Source: Saccharicrinis fermentans DSM 9555 = JCM 21142
GTDB lineage: Bacteria; Bacteroidota; Bacteroidia; Bacteroidales; Marinilabiliaceae
DNA length: 64,000 nt
Direction of reading: 5' to 3'
Assembly (NCBI RefSeq): GCF_000517085.1
Contig: NZ_KI912107.1
Coordinates: forward strand, 690,425 to 754,424
The position numbers and the translations under genes were made by a program. Each line of letters begins with the position of its first letter. Positions within the stretch are counted from its first letter, which is position 1. Below the pieces are notes generated by a model, which was not told where the DNA came from, did not search any database, and was given only the letters and a program-made list of their open reading frames with translations. Positions 34,333 through 45,092 of the stretch are shown in pieces.

Positions 34333-35829
34333 ATGAGAAAGTATATTTTATTAACAGTGATCTTTTTTCTAGCTATTGAGCTACAAGCAATAGACGCCCC
34401 CAAAAGAGAGATGCGTGCTGTGTGGATAGCCTCAGTAGCCAATATTGACTGGCCTTCTAAACCAGGTCTTTCTGCGGAGATACAACAAAGAGAAATGATT
34501 GAACTACTGGATCTGGCAAAGCAGTATAGGATGAATACTGTTGTCTTCCAGATTCGCCCAGCAAGTGACGCCTTGTATCCATCGTCAATAGAGCCATGGT
34601 CCCAATGGCTAGAAGGTGTGCAAGGTAAGGCTCCAGATCCATATTATGATCCTCTTCAATTTACAATTGAGGCGTGTAAAAAGCGAGGTTTGGACATTCA
34701 CGTTTGGTTAAATCCATACAGGGCTGTGTTTGATACGGCACGTAGTTCTGTATCTGAAAACCACCCTACACGTTTGCATCCAGAGTGGTTCGTGACTTAT
34801 GGGAAAAAGCGTTATTTTAATCCAGGCCTTCCGGAAACACGTGGGCATGTAACTTCCGTTGTGGCAGATATTGTACGAAGGTATGATGTGGATGCCATCC
34901 ATTTTGATGATTACTTTTATCCATACCGTATTGCAGGAAAAGATTTTCCTGATCAGAATGCATTTGAGATGTACCCTCGCGGATACAACAAAGAACAAAA
35001 GGACGATTGGCGGAGGGATAACGTTGATTTAATAATTCAACAGTTGCATGATACCATAAAACAAATAAAGCCCCACGTGGAGTTTGGTATTTCTCCCTTT
35101 GGTGTGTGGAGGAACCAATCTAAAGATCCCACCGGATCTGCTACACGAGCTGGACAAACCAATTATGATGATTTATATGCTGATATTTTAAAGTGGGAAA
35201 GAAATGGTTGGATCGATTATGTAAGCCCCCAGATATATTGGCATATTGGTAAAGAAGTGGCCGATTATGCCATCATTACAGATTGGTGGAGTAAGAATGC
35301 CTATGGATGCCTGTTGTATACCGGACAAGCTTTGTATAAATTAGATAAAAAGTCAAATGTAAAAGCCTGGCGATCATCCAAAGAAATTATGCGGCAAATT
35401 AAATTAAACAGATCCATTCCTAATATCGGAGGAAGTATGTTTTTTAGCGCCAACTATCTTAGAAATAACCCTTTGAAGGTGAAGGAGAAGATAAAGAGAA
35501 GGCTGTTTAAATATTACGCTTTACCTCCTGTGAATATGCGGGTGGCACAGGTTTTGCCTGAAGCACCTAAAAATGCCCGTATTGAGGTGGTTGATGATAG
35601 AATAAGCTTGACTTGGGATGCCGGCGAGAACAATGCTTATTTTGTGATTTATAAATTTAAAAGAAATAAAGCAGCAAATATCGAAAATGCGGCAAATATT
35701 GTAAGAGTAACAGGAACAAATAGTATTAAAGGCTTTGTTAATCGTTTTACAGATCCCCATAAATACTATTATGCGGTAAGTGGAATCAGTAAAACCAACC
35801 AAGAATCGGTTTGTGTTATTTTTAAGTAA
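34333..35829 (+). CDS. GHL10-family (DUF187) secreted glycoside-hydrolase-like protein
   Basis: From the ATG at 34333 a signal peptide (KYILLTVIFFLAIELQA) precedes the GHL10 barrel: EMRAVWIASVANIDWPSKPG, MNTVVFQIRPASDALYPSS, GLDIHVWLNPYRA, DAIHFDDYFYPY and GISPFGVWRN are the family's hallmark blocks. HFDDYFYPY carries the acidic pair proposed as catalytic. A fibronectin-like C-terminal domain ends the 498-residue protein. Members are linked to cell-wall or storage-glycan metabolism, but the substrate is not established. It is a single gene with no operon partner. Confidence 0.85.
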   Translation: MRKYILLTVIFFLAIELQAIDAPKREMRAVWIASVANIDWPSKPGLSAEIQQREMIELLDLAKQYRMNTVVFQIRPASDALYPSSIEPWSQWLEGVQGKAPDPYYDPLQFTIEACKKRGLDIHVWLNPYRAVFDTARSSVSENHPTRLHPEWFVTYGKKRYFNPGLPETRGHVTSVVADIVRRYDVDAIHFDDYFYPYRIAGKDFPDQNAFEMYPRGYNKEQKDDWRRDNVDLIIQQLHDTIKQIKPHVEFGISPFGVWRNQSKDPTGSATRAGQTNYDDLYADILKWERNGWIDYVSPQIYWHIGKEVADYAIITDWWSKNAYGCLLYTGQALYKLDKKSNVKAWRSSKEIMRQIKLNRSIPNIGGSMFFSANYLRNNPLKVKEKIKRRLFKYYALPPVNMRVAQVLPEAPKNARIEVVDDRISLTWDAGENNAYFVIYKFKRNKAANIENAANIVRVTGTNSIKGFVNRFTDPHKYYYAVSGISKTNQESVCVIFK

Positions 35830-36002
35830 ATTGAACTTGCAATAGGTGAATCAAACAGCTCTTCTAATGTTAAGATAAGGTTATTTTAATGTTAATTTTG
35901 AGGAGATGATTGGAGCTTACCTTATTGGAGTATTACTTTTACCAAAAATCGTAATGCCTTTATTCATTGAGGTAATTTTGTTATCTTTTTAGATTACATG
36001 CT

Positions 36003-36491
36003 ATGTTAGACTTAACTACATTTTTAATTGTTATTCCAATTGTCTTATTGATGGCTATTTTGGTAGTGATAACCAATAAGAAAAATAAAAAGAAAATTAA
36101 ATGGAAGCAAGCCGATATATGGCTGGAAACCGGTGATTTTATTAAGCTAAAGAAGTGGGCGAGAGAAGTAAAAGATAAGAATGTTCCTGCATCCAAAGAA
36201 TGGAAGAAGGCTGATTCTTTAGAGCAAAAAGCCAAAAGTATAGAACAGGATTTTAGTTTAATGGAAGATGTTGTGGTGGGACAGCTGAAGGAAAAAATGG
36301 GACAATACAGTCAGTCGGAACGCTATAGCTGGGAAAAAAACGGCTTATTACCATACAAGGTTATTGATGGAGAAAAAAGATATTTTAAAAATGGAGTAAG
36401 TGATGTAAATATGTCCTTACTTAAAGGAGGTAAAGAATTGGGCGTTTTATCTAAAAACCCCATGGGACATGGTAAAGGCATGGTTAGTTAG
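36003..36491 (+). CDS. Membrane-anchored protein of unknown function
   Basis: One N-terminal membrane helix (FLIVIPIVLLMAILVVI, residues 6-22) is followed by a strongly basic cytosolic region. The C-terminal half contains SQSERYSWEKNGLLPYKVID and KRYFKNGVSDVNMSLLKGG, which looks like a small conserved domain. The pattern is one I cannot name. The gene stands alone between the GHL10 gene and pyrG, with 170-230 nt gaps on both sides. Confidence 0.6.
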   Translation: MLDLTTFLIVIPIVLLMAILVVITNKKNKKKIKWKQADIWLETGDFIKLKKWAREVKDKNVPASKEWKKADSLEQKAKSIEQDFSLMEDVVVGQLKEKMGQYSQSERYSWEKNGLLPYKVIDGEKRYFKNGVSDVNMSLLKGGKELGVLSKNPMGHGKGMVS

Positions 36492-36660
36492 AGGCTTTTT
36501 ACCATACTTTTGTATGTCCTGTTCTTACGTGATATATGGATATCACATAGGTGCTGTTTTATGAAGTTAAGGCACTTTTTTGCTTCAATATTACGAGCAG
36601 TTATCATACCTAAGTCAAATATACAGCCTGTTAGTTCCTTTTTATTTACCCATTAATTTT

Positions 36661-36668
36661 TACCTTTG
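36661..36668 (+). promoter_or_regulatory. Probable -7 box upstream of pyrG
   Basis: TACCTTTG matches TAnnTTTG and lies 50 nt before the pyrG start. No clear TTG is found near -33. Confidence 0.45.
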
Positions 36669-36706
36669 TTGCTTAATTTTAGGTAAGAATTTTAGTTTTA
36701 ATTTAA

Positions 36707-38320
<1,614 letters not shown>

Positions 38321-38357
38321 AACTACACAAAAATTAATATAAGAAATAATATTAAAA

Positions 38358-40226
38358 ATGGATAAAAATTCCGTTACGGGTATGATACTAATCGCCGCTA
38401 TTTTAGGGGCGTTTTGGTGGCTTAATAAACCCAGTGCAGAAGAAATAGAAGCACAAAAAAGATATCAGGACTCGATTGCAAAAGTTGAAGCCGTAGCAGC
38501 TAAAGAAGCAGCCCTTGAATCCAGTAATATGGTGGTCGAAAATGAGGTAGCGTCTGTAACTGTTGACGATAGCACAACGCAACAACAATTGGCCGATAAA
38601 TATGGTCTTTTTGCGGATGCTGTTAAGGGTGAAAATAAGTTTTATACCTTGGAGAATGAACGTATTAAAGTTACGTTCTCAAGTCGGGGTGCAAAAGTTT
38701 ATTCGGTACAACTGAAAGAATATACCAATTTTGAGGAAAAAGCATTGGTGCTTTTTGACGGAGATAAAAATCAATTTGGTTTTAATTTTTTTCACAATAA
38801 CCGTATCCTTAATACCAATCACCTTTTCTATTCTATTGATGAAGCGGCCAGTAATGATTCTACCTTGAGGTTTAAATTAAGTGTGGGTGATGACCAGTTT
38901 ATGGCTTTTGAATATAAGCTTTCTTCCAATTCTTATTTGTTAGATTTCAATATTGTCCAAAATAATATGGATGATGTTATTCAGTCTAACCGTGGAGGTT
39001 TTGATCTGGATTGGAAAATGGACGTGATAGCGCAGGAAAAAGGAAGGAAATTTGAAATACAATATTCTGGTGTGTATTTTAAATACGATTTGGATGTGGT
39101 TGACGATATTTCAGGTAAATCAGGAAGTGAGGACTTTAGAACACCTGTAAAATGGATTGCGTTCAAAGATCAGTTTTTCTCGTCTATCCTGATCGCCAAA
39201 GATAGATTTTCTGGTGGTAAAGTGGATGTGAATGTTTATCCCGAAGAAGATAATACTCCTGTTTTGAGTACCAACACAGCTTCATTGATTATACCTCATG
39301 ATGGCGGTGCACTGAATACAAAAGCTTTTCAGTTTTATTTTGGTCCTAATAAGTACAAGACACTGAAGAAATTTAAAGATTTAGACCTTAAAGAAATTGT
39401 TCCTTTAGGATGGGGTATCTTTGGATGGATCAATAGATATGCCATTATTCCTATCTTTAACTGGTTAGAGGGGGGTATTGCTAGTTATGGTTTGATCATT
39501 TTACTATTGACTTTGATTATTAAGTTGGTGTTATTCCCTTTAACATATAAGTCGTATATGTCAACGGCTAAGATGCGGGTGTTGAAGCCGCAAATTGATG
39601 CCATCAATGAGAAGATACCGGCCGATAAAGCAATGGAACGCCAAAAGGCTACCATGGCCTTATACAGTAAAGCAGGTGTGAGCCCCTTGGGTGGTTGTTT
39701 GCCTATGGTGCTGCAGATGCCCATTTTGTTTGCGATGTTCCGGTTTTTTCCTGCTTCTATCGAATTAAGGCATGAGAGCTTTTTGTGGGCAACAGACCTA
39801 TCAAGTTATGATTCTATTTGGAATATGCCTTTTACAATTCCTTTTTATGGAGACCATGTTAGTTTGTTCTGTTTGTTGATGTCGATTACCAATATTGTAT
39901 ACACCAAGATGAACCAGGAAATGACACAATCAACTAGTCAAATGCCTGGTATGAAAGGTATGATGTATATGATGCCTGTTATGTTTATGGTGTTCTTTAA
40001 TAACTATGCTTCTGGTTTGAGTTATTATTACTTTATATCTACACTTATTACGATTCTTCAAACTATTTTAATCAGAAGATTCGTTGATGAGGAAGCTATT
40101 TTGGCCAAGTTAAATGCCAATCAAAAGAAACCTAAAAAGAAATCTGGTTTTCAGGCAAGACTAGAGGAAATGCAGAAAAAACAACAGTTGCAACAACAGT
40201 CGCAAAAGAAAAAGAATAAAAAATAA
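38358..40226 (+). CDS. yidC: Membrane protein insertase YidC
   Basis: Inserts and folds inner-membrane proteins, with or without Sec. An N-terminal membrane helix (MILIAAILGAFWWLN) is followed by a large periplasmic beta domain (about residues 70-350) and the five-helix insertase core from GGIASYGLIILLLTLIIKLV, including YKSYMSTAKMRVLKPQI and SPLGGCLPMVLQMPILFAMF. The C-terminus is strongly basic (many Lys and Gln), typical for ribosome contact. Length 622 fits Bacteroidota YidC. A bidirectional terminator follows. Confidence 0.97.
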   Translation: MDKNSVTGMILIAAILGAFWWLNKPSAEEIEAQKRYQDSIAKVEAVAAKEAALESSNMVVENEVASVTVDDSTTQQQLADKYGLFADAVKGENKFYTLENERIKVTFSSRGAKVYSVQLKEYTNFEEKALVLFDGDKNQFGFNFFHNNRILNTNHLFYSIDEAASNDSTLRFKLSVGDDQFMAFEYKLSSNSYLLDFNIVQNNMDDVIQSNRGGFDLDWKMDVIAQEKGRKFEIQYSGVYFKYDLDVVDDISGKSGSEDFRTPVKWIAFKDQFFSSILIAKDRFSGGKVDVNVYPEEDNTPVLSTNTASLIIPHDGGALNTKAFQFYFGPNKYKTLKKFKDLDLKEIVPLGWGIFGWINRYAIIPIFNWLEGGIASYGLIILLLTLIIKLVLFPLTYKSYMSTAKMRVLKPQIDAINEKIPADKAMERQKATMALYSKAGVSPLGGCLPMVLQMPILFAMFRFFPASIELRHESFLWATDLSSYDSIWNMPFTIPFYGDHVSLFCLLMSITNIVYTKMNQEMTQSTSQMPGMKGMMYMMPVMFMVFFNNYASGLSYYYFISTLITILQTILIRRFVDEEAILAKLNANQKKPKKKSGFQARLEEMQKKQQLQQQSQKKKNKK

Positions 40227-40240
40227 AATACTATATTATA

Positions 40241-40283
40241 GCAACAAAAAAGGAGAGCCCAATGGCTCTCCTTTTTTGTTGCT
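40241..40283. terminator. Bidirectional terminator between yidC and the lipid kinase gene
   Basis: AACAAAAAAGGAGAGCC and GGCTCTCCTTTTTTGTT form a perfect 17-bp stem around CAAT, with A and T runs serving both strands. Confidence 0.9.
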
Positions 40284-40293
40284 TCTATGAATT

Positions 40294-40326
40294 AATGGCT
40301 TCAAAAGAAGTCACTTGGTTACTTTT
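40294..40326. repeat. 33-bp segment shared with the 4-5 kb repeats
   Basis: AATGGCTTCAAAAGAAGTCA and the following GTTACTTTT match 4455-4487 and 5027-5059 with two mismatches. The minus-strand lipid kinase gene takes its stop codon and last residues from it. Confidence 0.7.
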
Positions 40327-41318
40327 TTTAGGCTTAAGCCCTCCATTAACTTCAATTTCCAAATATTTTCCAGGTTTAATGATTCCTGTATGTTAGGTAT
40401 TATTTCTTTTATTGGGTCCAGTATGGAGTTCTCTATTAGGTGATCGGGAGGAATAATTACCTTTAGTGATAGGGGATTTATTTCTATGGTAGCTTTATTA
40501 CCCAGTGATACTGGCTCCCCGTCAATATGGGCTTTTAATTCTGTGGGGTGGATTATATCAACCCTTTTAGCTCGTACTATTTCGTCATTGTCATTTTTGT
40601 TGATAGACTTATCCAATAGGCTGAATATCATAGCTGGGGCATTAAACTTTGGGAAGTCACGAATAATGCTTACATCTATTAACCCATCGTCAATTTTAGC
40701 ATTGGGAGCAATATGTATGTTGTTGCCATACTGTGATGAATTGGCAAAACTAATCAAAAATGCCTTCCTTCGATATTCTTTACCATCTATTTTTAATGTA
40801 TATGTGTCTGATTGATACCCTGCAAACTCGGTTGTAATAAGTTGTAAATATCCCAAAGGGCCTCTTAGTTTTTTTCCTTCAAAATTATGGCTGATGTGTG
40901 CATCAAAACCAATACCAGCCACGTTAACGGAGCAGTATTGATTGACCCTCATTGTGTCAATTTTTTTTTCACGAAAAAAATTTAAACTCTGAATGGCCTT
41001 ATGAATGCGCATGGGGATCTGCATAAATCGTGCTAATCCGTTACCTGAGCCCGTTGGTATGATGGCCAATGCTGTTTGTGTCCCGACTAGCTTTGAAGCT
41101 ACTTCATTAACTGTCCCATCTCCTCCTACTGCTACAATTGCATCGTATTGACCTACTGCGTTCCCGGTAAGCTCTCGGGCATGTCCTTTAAACTTGGTGT
41201 AAGCAATGTCTACGCTTAGGATATTTTTATTCAGCTCCGACTCGATATATTTCTCAATAGTCCTTTGTTTTCCAATTCCTGAGACTGGATTGATAAGAAA
41301 AAGAATCTTTTTGCTCAT
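40311..41318 (-). CDS. Diacylglycerol/sphingosine-kinase-like lipid kinase (YegS/DagK family)
   Basis: ILFLINPVSGIGKQ at the N-terminus, VAVGGDGTVNEVAS near residue 65 and IPTGSGNGLAR near residue 92 are the nucleotide-binding and catalytic blocks of the DAGK domain; the C-terminal domain has FANSSQYGNNIHIAPNAKID and AHIDGEP. It phosphorylates a lipid such as diacylglycerol. The protein extends about 40 residues past the usual end, and its last residues (KKVTK and stop) come from the repeat segment at 40294-40326, so the original C-terminus may have been changed. It is a single minus-strand gene. Confidence 0.88.
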   Translation of the reverse strand: MSKKILFLINPVSGIGKQRTIEKYIESELNKNILSVDIAYTKFKGHARELTGNAVGQYDAIVAVGGDGTVNEVASKLVGTQTALAIIPTGSGNGLARFMQIPMRIHKAIQSLNFFREKKIDTMRVNQYCSVNVAGIGFDAHISHNFEGKKLRGPLGYLQLITTEFAGYQSDTYTLKIDGKEYRRKAFLISFANSSQYGNNIHIAPNAKIDDGLIDVSIIRDFPKFNAPAMIFSLLDKSINKNDNDEIVRAKRVDIIHPTELKAHIDGEPVSLGNKATIEINPLSLKVIIPPDHLIENSILDPIKEIIPNIQESLNLENIWKLKLMEGLSLKKVTK

Positions 41319-41463
41319 TGTTACGTATGGTATTTAATTATACAAAGCTATAAAACAAAGCGGATATTTGGTGCGCTTTTATCATCGATTAAAAATATGG
41401 CTGAAACGAATTAATTAGTTTTAAAAAAGAATTAGATTTAAAGCCGAATAAAACACATTTTTT

Positions 41464-42159
41464 ATGGAGACACTTTTGCAGCTAGACAGTAATTTATTGC
41501 TGCTATTGAATTATTATCATTCTGATTTCTGGGATTTCGCATTTTGGACTATATCAAGTACACTTATTTGGGTGCCCTTGTATATTATGATTGTTTATGC
41601 GATCGTTAAAGGACAGAAATGGCAAAGTTGGATTACCTTGTTGGCCGTTGTAGTTTTGGTATTTGCCTGTGATTGGATATCTACCGATATTCTTAAACAT
41701 GGTATACAACGATTTCGTCCTACACATCACCCGGATTTAAAAGGCATTGTAAAAACCGTGTTTGGTTATCGGGGAGGAAGTTTTGGCTTTGTGTCTTCGC
41801 ATGCCGCTAATACGATGGGATTGGCCGTGTTCAGCTCCCTGGTATTTAAAAATAGATATTATTCCATTTTTATCTTGTCATGGTCCTTTGTTGTGGGGTA
41901 TTCCCGAATTTATCTGGGGGTTCATTTTCCAGGAGATATTTTGGGCGGCTATATTTTAGGAGCTTCTTTAGGGTATGTCGTTTATAAATTATATGGAAGG
42001 TTTTTGCCCAAGTTTGTTCGCTTAACCTATTTTAATAGGAAGGGTTTAGCTCGTGGTATTGCAGAACAGTTTGATCGTGCGCATGTCATGCAAATTGTAT
42101 TTGTGGGTCTATTGACTTTTGTATGTGTGTTGATTGTATCAAAAGTATTATTACATTGA
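41464..42159 (+). CDS. PAP2-family membrane phosphatase
   Basis: The three PAP2 motifs are present: KHGIQRFRP, SSHAANT and SRIYLGVHFPGD, whose His residues form the catalytic pair. Five or six membrane helices surround them. Enzymes of this family dephosphorylate undecaprenyl pyrophosphate, phosphatidic acid or phosphatidylglycerophosphate. The divergent neighbour is a lipid kinase, which makes a lipid substrate plausible. Length 231 residues is normal, with an extra C-terminal membrane helix. Confidence 0.88.
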   Translation: METLLQLDSNLLLLLNYYHSDFWDFAFWTISSTLIWVPLYIMIVYAIVKGQKWQSWITLLAVVVLVFACDWISTDILKHGIQRFRPTHHPDLKGIVKTVFGYRGGSFGFVSSHAANTMGLAVFSSLVFKNRYYSIFILSWSFVVGYSRIYLGVHFPGDILGGYILGASLGYVVYKLYGRFLPKFVRLTYFNRKGLARGIAEQFDRAHVMQIVFVGLLTFVCVLIVSKVLLH

Positions 42160-42307
42160 TGTTTATTTTTTTGTGGGGTGGTGCGCTGTTGGGCAAGTGA
42201 AATGCTACTTATTGAGGTTTCGTGCTTGCTTGTTGCATAATATTAGTTTTTAATTTCAAATTAAATGCCTATATTTAAGACACTTCGAATTTTAAAAGAT
42301 ATGGCTT

Positions 42308-42577
42308 ATGAGCACCACAATCACTTTCAATCAGCTAAGAAAGCTTAAAGACAGTTTGCCAGATGGCAGCATGAGAACAATTGCGGAAGAATTAGACTTG
42401 AATGTTGAAACCGTACGAAATTATTTTGGAGGAAAAAATTATGAGAGGGGCCGGAGCGTAGGTATTCATATTGAACCAGGACCTGATGGGGGAATCGTAG
42501 AATTGGATGACACAACCATATTAGAATTCGCAAAGGATATCTTAATAGGAAATAAGGAGGTACATGCGTATAACTAA
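42308..42577 (+). CDS. Small helix-turn-helix DNA-binding protein
   Basis: The 89-residue protein has an N-terminal helix-turn-helix: LRKLKDSLPDGSMRTIAEEL then DLNVETVRNYFGGKNY, resembling the LacI/Xre type recognition pair. The C-terminal half (HIEPGPDGGIVELDDTTILE) is conserved-looking and may dimerise. It is likely a small transcription regulator; the target is unknown. It is a single gene with its own terminator. Confidence 0.75.
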   Translation: MSTTITFNQLRKLKDSLPDGSMRTIAEELDLNVETVRNYFGGKNYERGRSVGIHIEPGPDGGIVELDDTTILEFAKDILIGNKEVHAYN

Positions 42578-42593
42578 TGTAAAGAAATTACAA

Positions 42594-42624
42594 AAAAAAG
42601 GTGCTCAATCAGCACCTTTTTTTT
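42594..42624. terminator. Bidirectional terminator
   Basis: AAAAAAGGTGCT and AGCACCTTTTTT pair around CAATC, between the HTH gene and nhaA, which converge here. Confidence 0.85.
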
Positions 42625-42632
42625 GTTTTATA

Positions 42633-44003
42633 TTATTTGACTTTTTCGCCTCGTTTTAAAACAGTTTCGTCTCTTTTTAAGGAGTATTTCAGTAGGAGAA
42701 AGCCTCCAACACCGGCTACTATCGATCCAAGAAAGATGCCAATTTTAGCTTGGTTCAATATCTCTGCCGAATGGGTATAGGCCAAACTGGCAATGAATAT
42801 TGACATGGTAAAACCAATACCTCCAAGAAGACCTAATCCCGCAAACGATAGCCAGGATGAACCTTTGGGTTTTACAGAGAAACCCAAGCGCACAGCTAAC
42901 CAAGAAAAGAATGTAATACCAATCACTTTTCCAAAAACTAAACTGAAGGCTATGGCAAAAGAAACCAGACCAAATACCTGCGCTCCATCGTTGCCAGCAC
43001 TTAATACAACACCTGCATTGGCTAATGCAAAGACCGGAAGAACAAATACACTGATAAATCCATGAAATTGATGTTCGATGTATTGTAGTGGACTTCTAAC
43101 CTTTTTAACGGCATATTCTATTTCGTCTACCGCATGCATCTGTTCGTCTGTTAAAACCATCTCATGTGTGTTTTTAGCAACCTTTCCAAAATGATTTAAA
43201 CCATGGTTCACCTGGGGTAGAAAATGATTGATATGTACTTTAGGTTTTGCTGGAATTGTAAAGGCTATTAGTACCCCCGCTATAGTGGCATGAAGCCCCG
43301 ATCCGGGTCCGTCAACCCCCGATATTATAAATAAGTACCAGATGACAAAACCTAAGAATGTGTATAGACGTAAATCCTGAATGTTTCGCATATTGGCAAT
43401 GGCCAAAACACCTAAAAGTGCGGCTGCTATAATCAAATACGTCCATTGAAGTTCTCCTCCGTAAAATAAGGCGATTACTAAAACTGCACCCAGATCATCA
43501 ACAATGGCTAAGGCGGTTAAAAATACTTTTAAGCTAAGGGGAACCCGTTTCCCTAACATACCTAGTATTCCTAATGAAAAGGCAATATCTGTGGCCATGG
43601 GAATACCCCAGCCACTGTTAGCGTCGCCTTCCAACCCAAATGAAAAGAAAAAGATAACTGGTACAATCATACCTCCAATGGCCGCAAAAATAGGTAAGGA
43701 GGCTTGTTTAAAAGAGCTTAGTTCTCCTGCTAAAAATTCGCGTTTTATTTCCAGTCCTACCACAAAAAAGAAGATGGCCATTAATCCATCGTTGATCCAG
43801 TGATGCCAGCTCATTTTTAAATGAAACATATTTACATCAATGGATAAAACATCGTGCCAGGTGTGTTCGTATAAATGATGATCTACATTGGCCCAAACAA
43901 CGGCTGCAAATGTGGCTATCATTAAAAGTGCGCTTCCTCCGGTAATACCTTTGAAGAAACGCTGGAAGTAACTCAAGTCTTTTTGATTTTCAGTCTTTGT
44001 CAT
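42633..44003 (-). CDS. nhaA: Na+/H+ antiporter NhaA
   Basis: Exchanges sodium for protons at the inner membrane. The family signatures are clear: WINDGLMAIFFFVVGLEIKR, ALAIVDDLGAVLVIALFY with the paired Asp residues of the ion site, GIPMATDIAFSLGILGMLG, and GIGFTMSIFIASLAY. Length 456 is slightly above the enterobacterial form, with an extra cytosolic loop around NHFGKVAKNTHEMVLTDEQM. It starts 12 nt after the MurU-like gene and is likely co-transcribed. It suits a marine or saline habitat. Confidence 0.95.
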   Translation of the reverse strand: MTKTENQKDLSYFQRFFKGITGGSALLMIATFAAVVWANVDHHLYEHTWHDVLSIDVNMFHLKMSWHHWINDGLMAIFFFVVGLEIKREFLAGELSSFKQASLPIFAAIGGMIVPVIFFFSFGLEGDANSGWGIPMATDIAFSLGILGMLGKRVPLSLKVFLTALAIVDDLGAVLVIALFYGGELQWTYLIIAAALLGVLAIANMRNIQDLRLYTFLGFVIWYLFIISGVDGPGSGLHATIAGVLIAFTIPAKPKVHINHFLPQVNHGLNHFGKVAKNTHEMVLTDEQMHAVDEIEYAVKKVRSPLQYIEHQFHGFISVFVLPVFALANAGVVLSAGNDGAQVFGLVSFAIAFSLVFGKVIGITFFSWLAVRLGFSVKPKGSSWLSFAGLGLLGGIGFTMSIFIASLAYTHSAEILNQAKIGIFLGSIVAGVGGFLLLKYSLKRDETVLKRGEKVK

Positions 44004-44015
44004 CTTATTGTTATG

Positions 44016-44747
44016 TTAGTCTAATTGTTTTTTATTTAGATACTCATTGGCCACTTCTAATTTTTCGGGGGTGCCAATATCAAACCAATAATCGTCCCAA
44101 TCTGTCCAAGCGTAAATGGCCCTTTGGCTGGATACATCCAAGTATCCTTCTATGATTGAAAATTTTCGGGGGGTGCCCAATTGTTTTAGTAACTGGGGAT
44201 GGATGATGTGGATACCAGAAAATGCGTATGTGTTGTAGCTTGTTTGTTTACGTGTGATACGTTGTTCTCCGCTAGTAATGTTTTCCCATCCCGATAATCG
44301 CTTGTCTTTGTCGAATAATAATTGCCTGGAGCTTGAACGTTTTTTTACCATTAAACTCGCCATACCACCCATTTGGTGGTGATAAGCAACCATTTTATTT
44401 AGGTCTGCCCCTGTTAAAACATCTGCATTGTAAAGAATAATGTCTTTTTGGGGAGTAAACAGGGGAGCAGCTTTCAGTAAGCCACCACCTGTCTCCAGTA
44501 ATTCATCACTCTCGTCCGATATTAAAAGTTCAACGTTCGTATATCTTAAGGATGATATAAAATCCTTAATAACATGGGAATGATGATGCACATTGATCAC
44601 GATTTTATGGACACCTACCTCTGCCAATTTTTCAATGGCATGTTGCAGCATGGGCTTACCTGCTACTTCAACCAATGCTTTGGGTTTGTTCTTGGTTATG
44701 TGTGCCAAACGTGTACCTAGGCCGGCAGCGAAAATGAGTGCGTTCAT
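44016..44747 (-). CDS. MurU-like sugar-phosphate nucleotidyltransferase
   Basis: ALIFAAGLGTRLAHITKNKP at the N-terminus is the nucleotide-binding signature of sugar nucleotidyltransferases, KPKALVEVAGKPML the catalytic Lys segment and YNADVLTGADL the metal site. The 243-residue length and sequence style fit MurU (MurNAc-1-phosphate uridylyltransferase) or related mannose-1-phosphate guanylyltransferases. The kinase gene upstream on the same strand resembles AmgK, the partner of MurU in peptidoglycan sugar recycling, which supports the MurU reading. No direct substrate residue can be claimed. Confidence 0.75.
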   Translation of the reverse strand: MNALIFAAGLGTRLAHITKNKPKALVEVAGKPMLQHAIEKLAEVGVHKIVINVHHHSHVIKDFISSLRYTNVELLISDESDELLETGGGLLKAAPLFTPQKDIILYNADVLTGADLNKMVAYHHQMGGMASLMVKKRSSSRQLLFDKDKRLSGWENITSGEQRITRKQTSYNTYAFSGIHIIHPQLLKQLGTPRKFSIIEGYLDVSSQRAIYAWTDWDDYWFDIGTPEKLEVANEYLNKKQLD

Positions 44748-44778
44748 CTATTAATGGTTCGAGAGGGTGATGTTTATA

Positions 44779-44786
44779 CAAAAATA
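44779..44786 (-). promoter_or_regulatory. Possible -7 box upstream of the MurU-like gene
   Basis: TATTTTTG on the minus strand fits TAnnTTTG and lies 32 nt before the start codon. No well-placed -33 TTG was found. Confidence 0.35.
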
Positions 44787-44950
44787 ATAAATTTTAATAC
44801 CAAAATATATAGCGAGTGTAGAATAGGACACTCCTTGCATCGGTATTATACACATGCATTGCTTAATGTAAGCAATGAAAGGTGATGTATTTGCTTGATA
44901 TTGAAGGTTCAGTATCATCTTTGCAGGTTATTGTAAAGAATGGTGAGATT

Positions 44951-45088
44951 TTAGACTTTCACAGGTTTACAAAGTTTTTTTTCTTTGTTTGCGGTGGAGT
45001 TGCATTTTTTGCATTTATATTTGTGCCCCTTGTGATCTTTGGTGTCTACATTGTTTTTGTTAGCATCTTTACATTTCTTATTTCCCAT
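44951..45088 (-). CDS. Small basic CxxC protein (45 residues)
   Basis: From an ATG at 45088, four nt after the kinase-RapZ stop, the frame encodes a 45-residue lysine-rich peptide containing HKGHKYKCKKCNSTANKEKK and ending KLCKPVKV. The KCKKC pair and two further cysteines suggest a zinc knuckle. Proteins of similar size and ending (KCKKCG..., KLCKPKKI) are, as I recall, common beside core genes in Bacteroidota, which supports it as real. Tight spacing implies co-translation with the upstream gene. Function unknown. Confidence 0.6.
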   Translation of the reverse strand: MGNKKCKDANKNNVDTKDHKGHKYKCKKCNSTANKEKKLCKPVKV

Positions 45089-45092
45089 GGTT

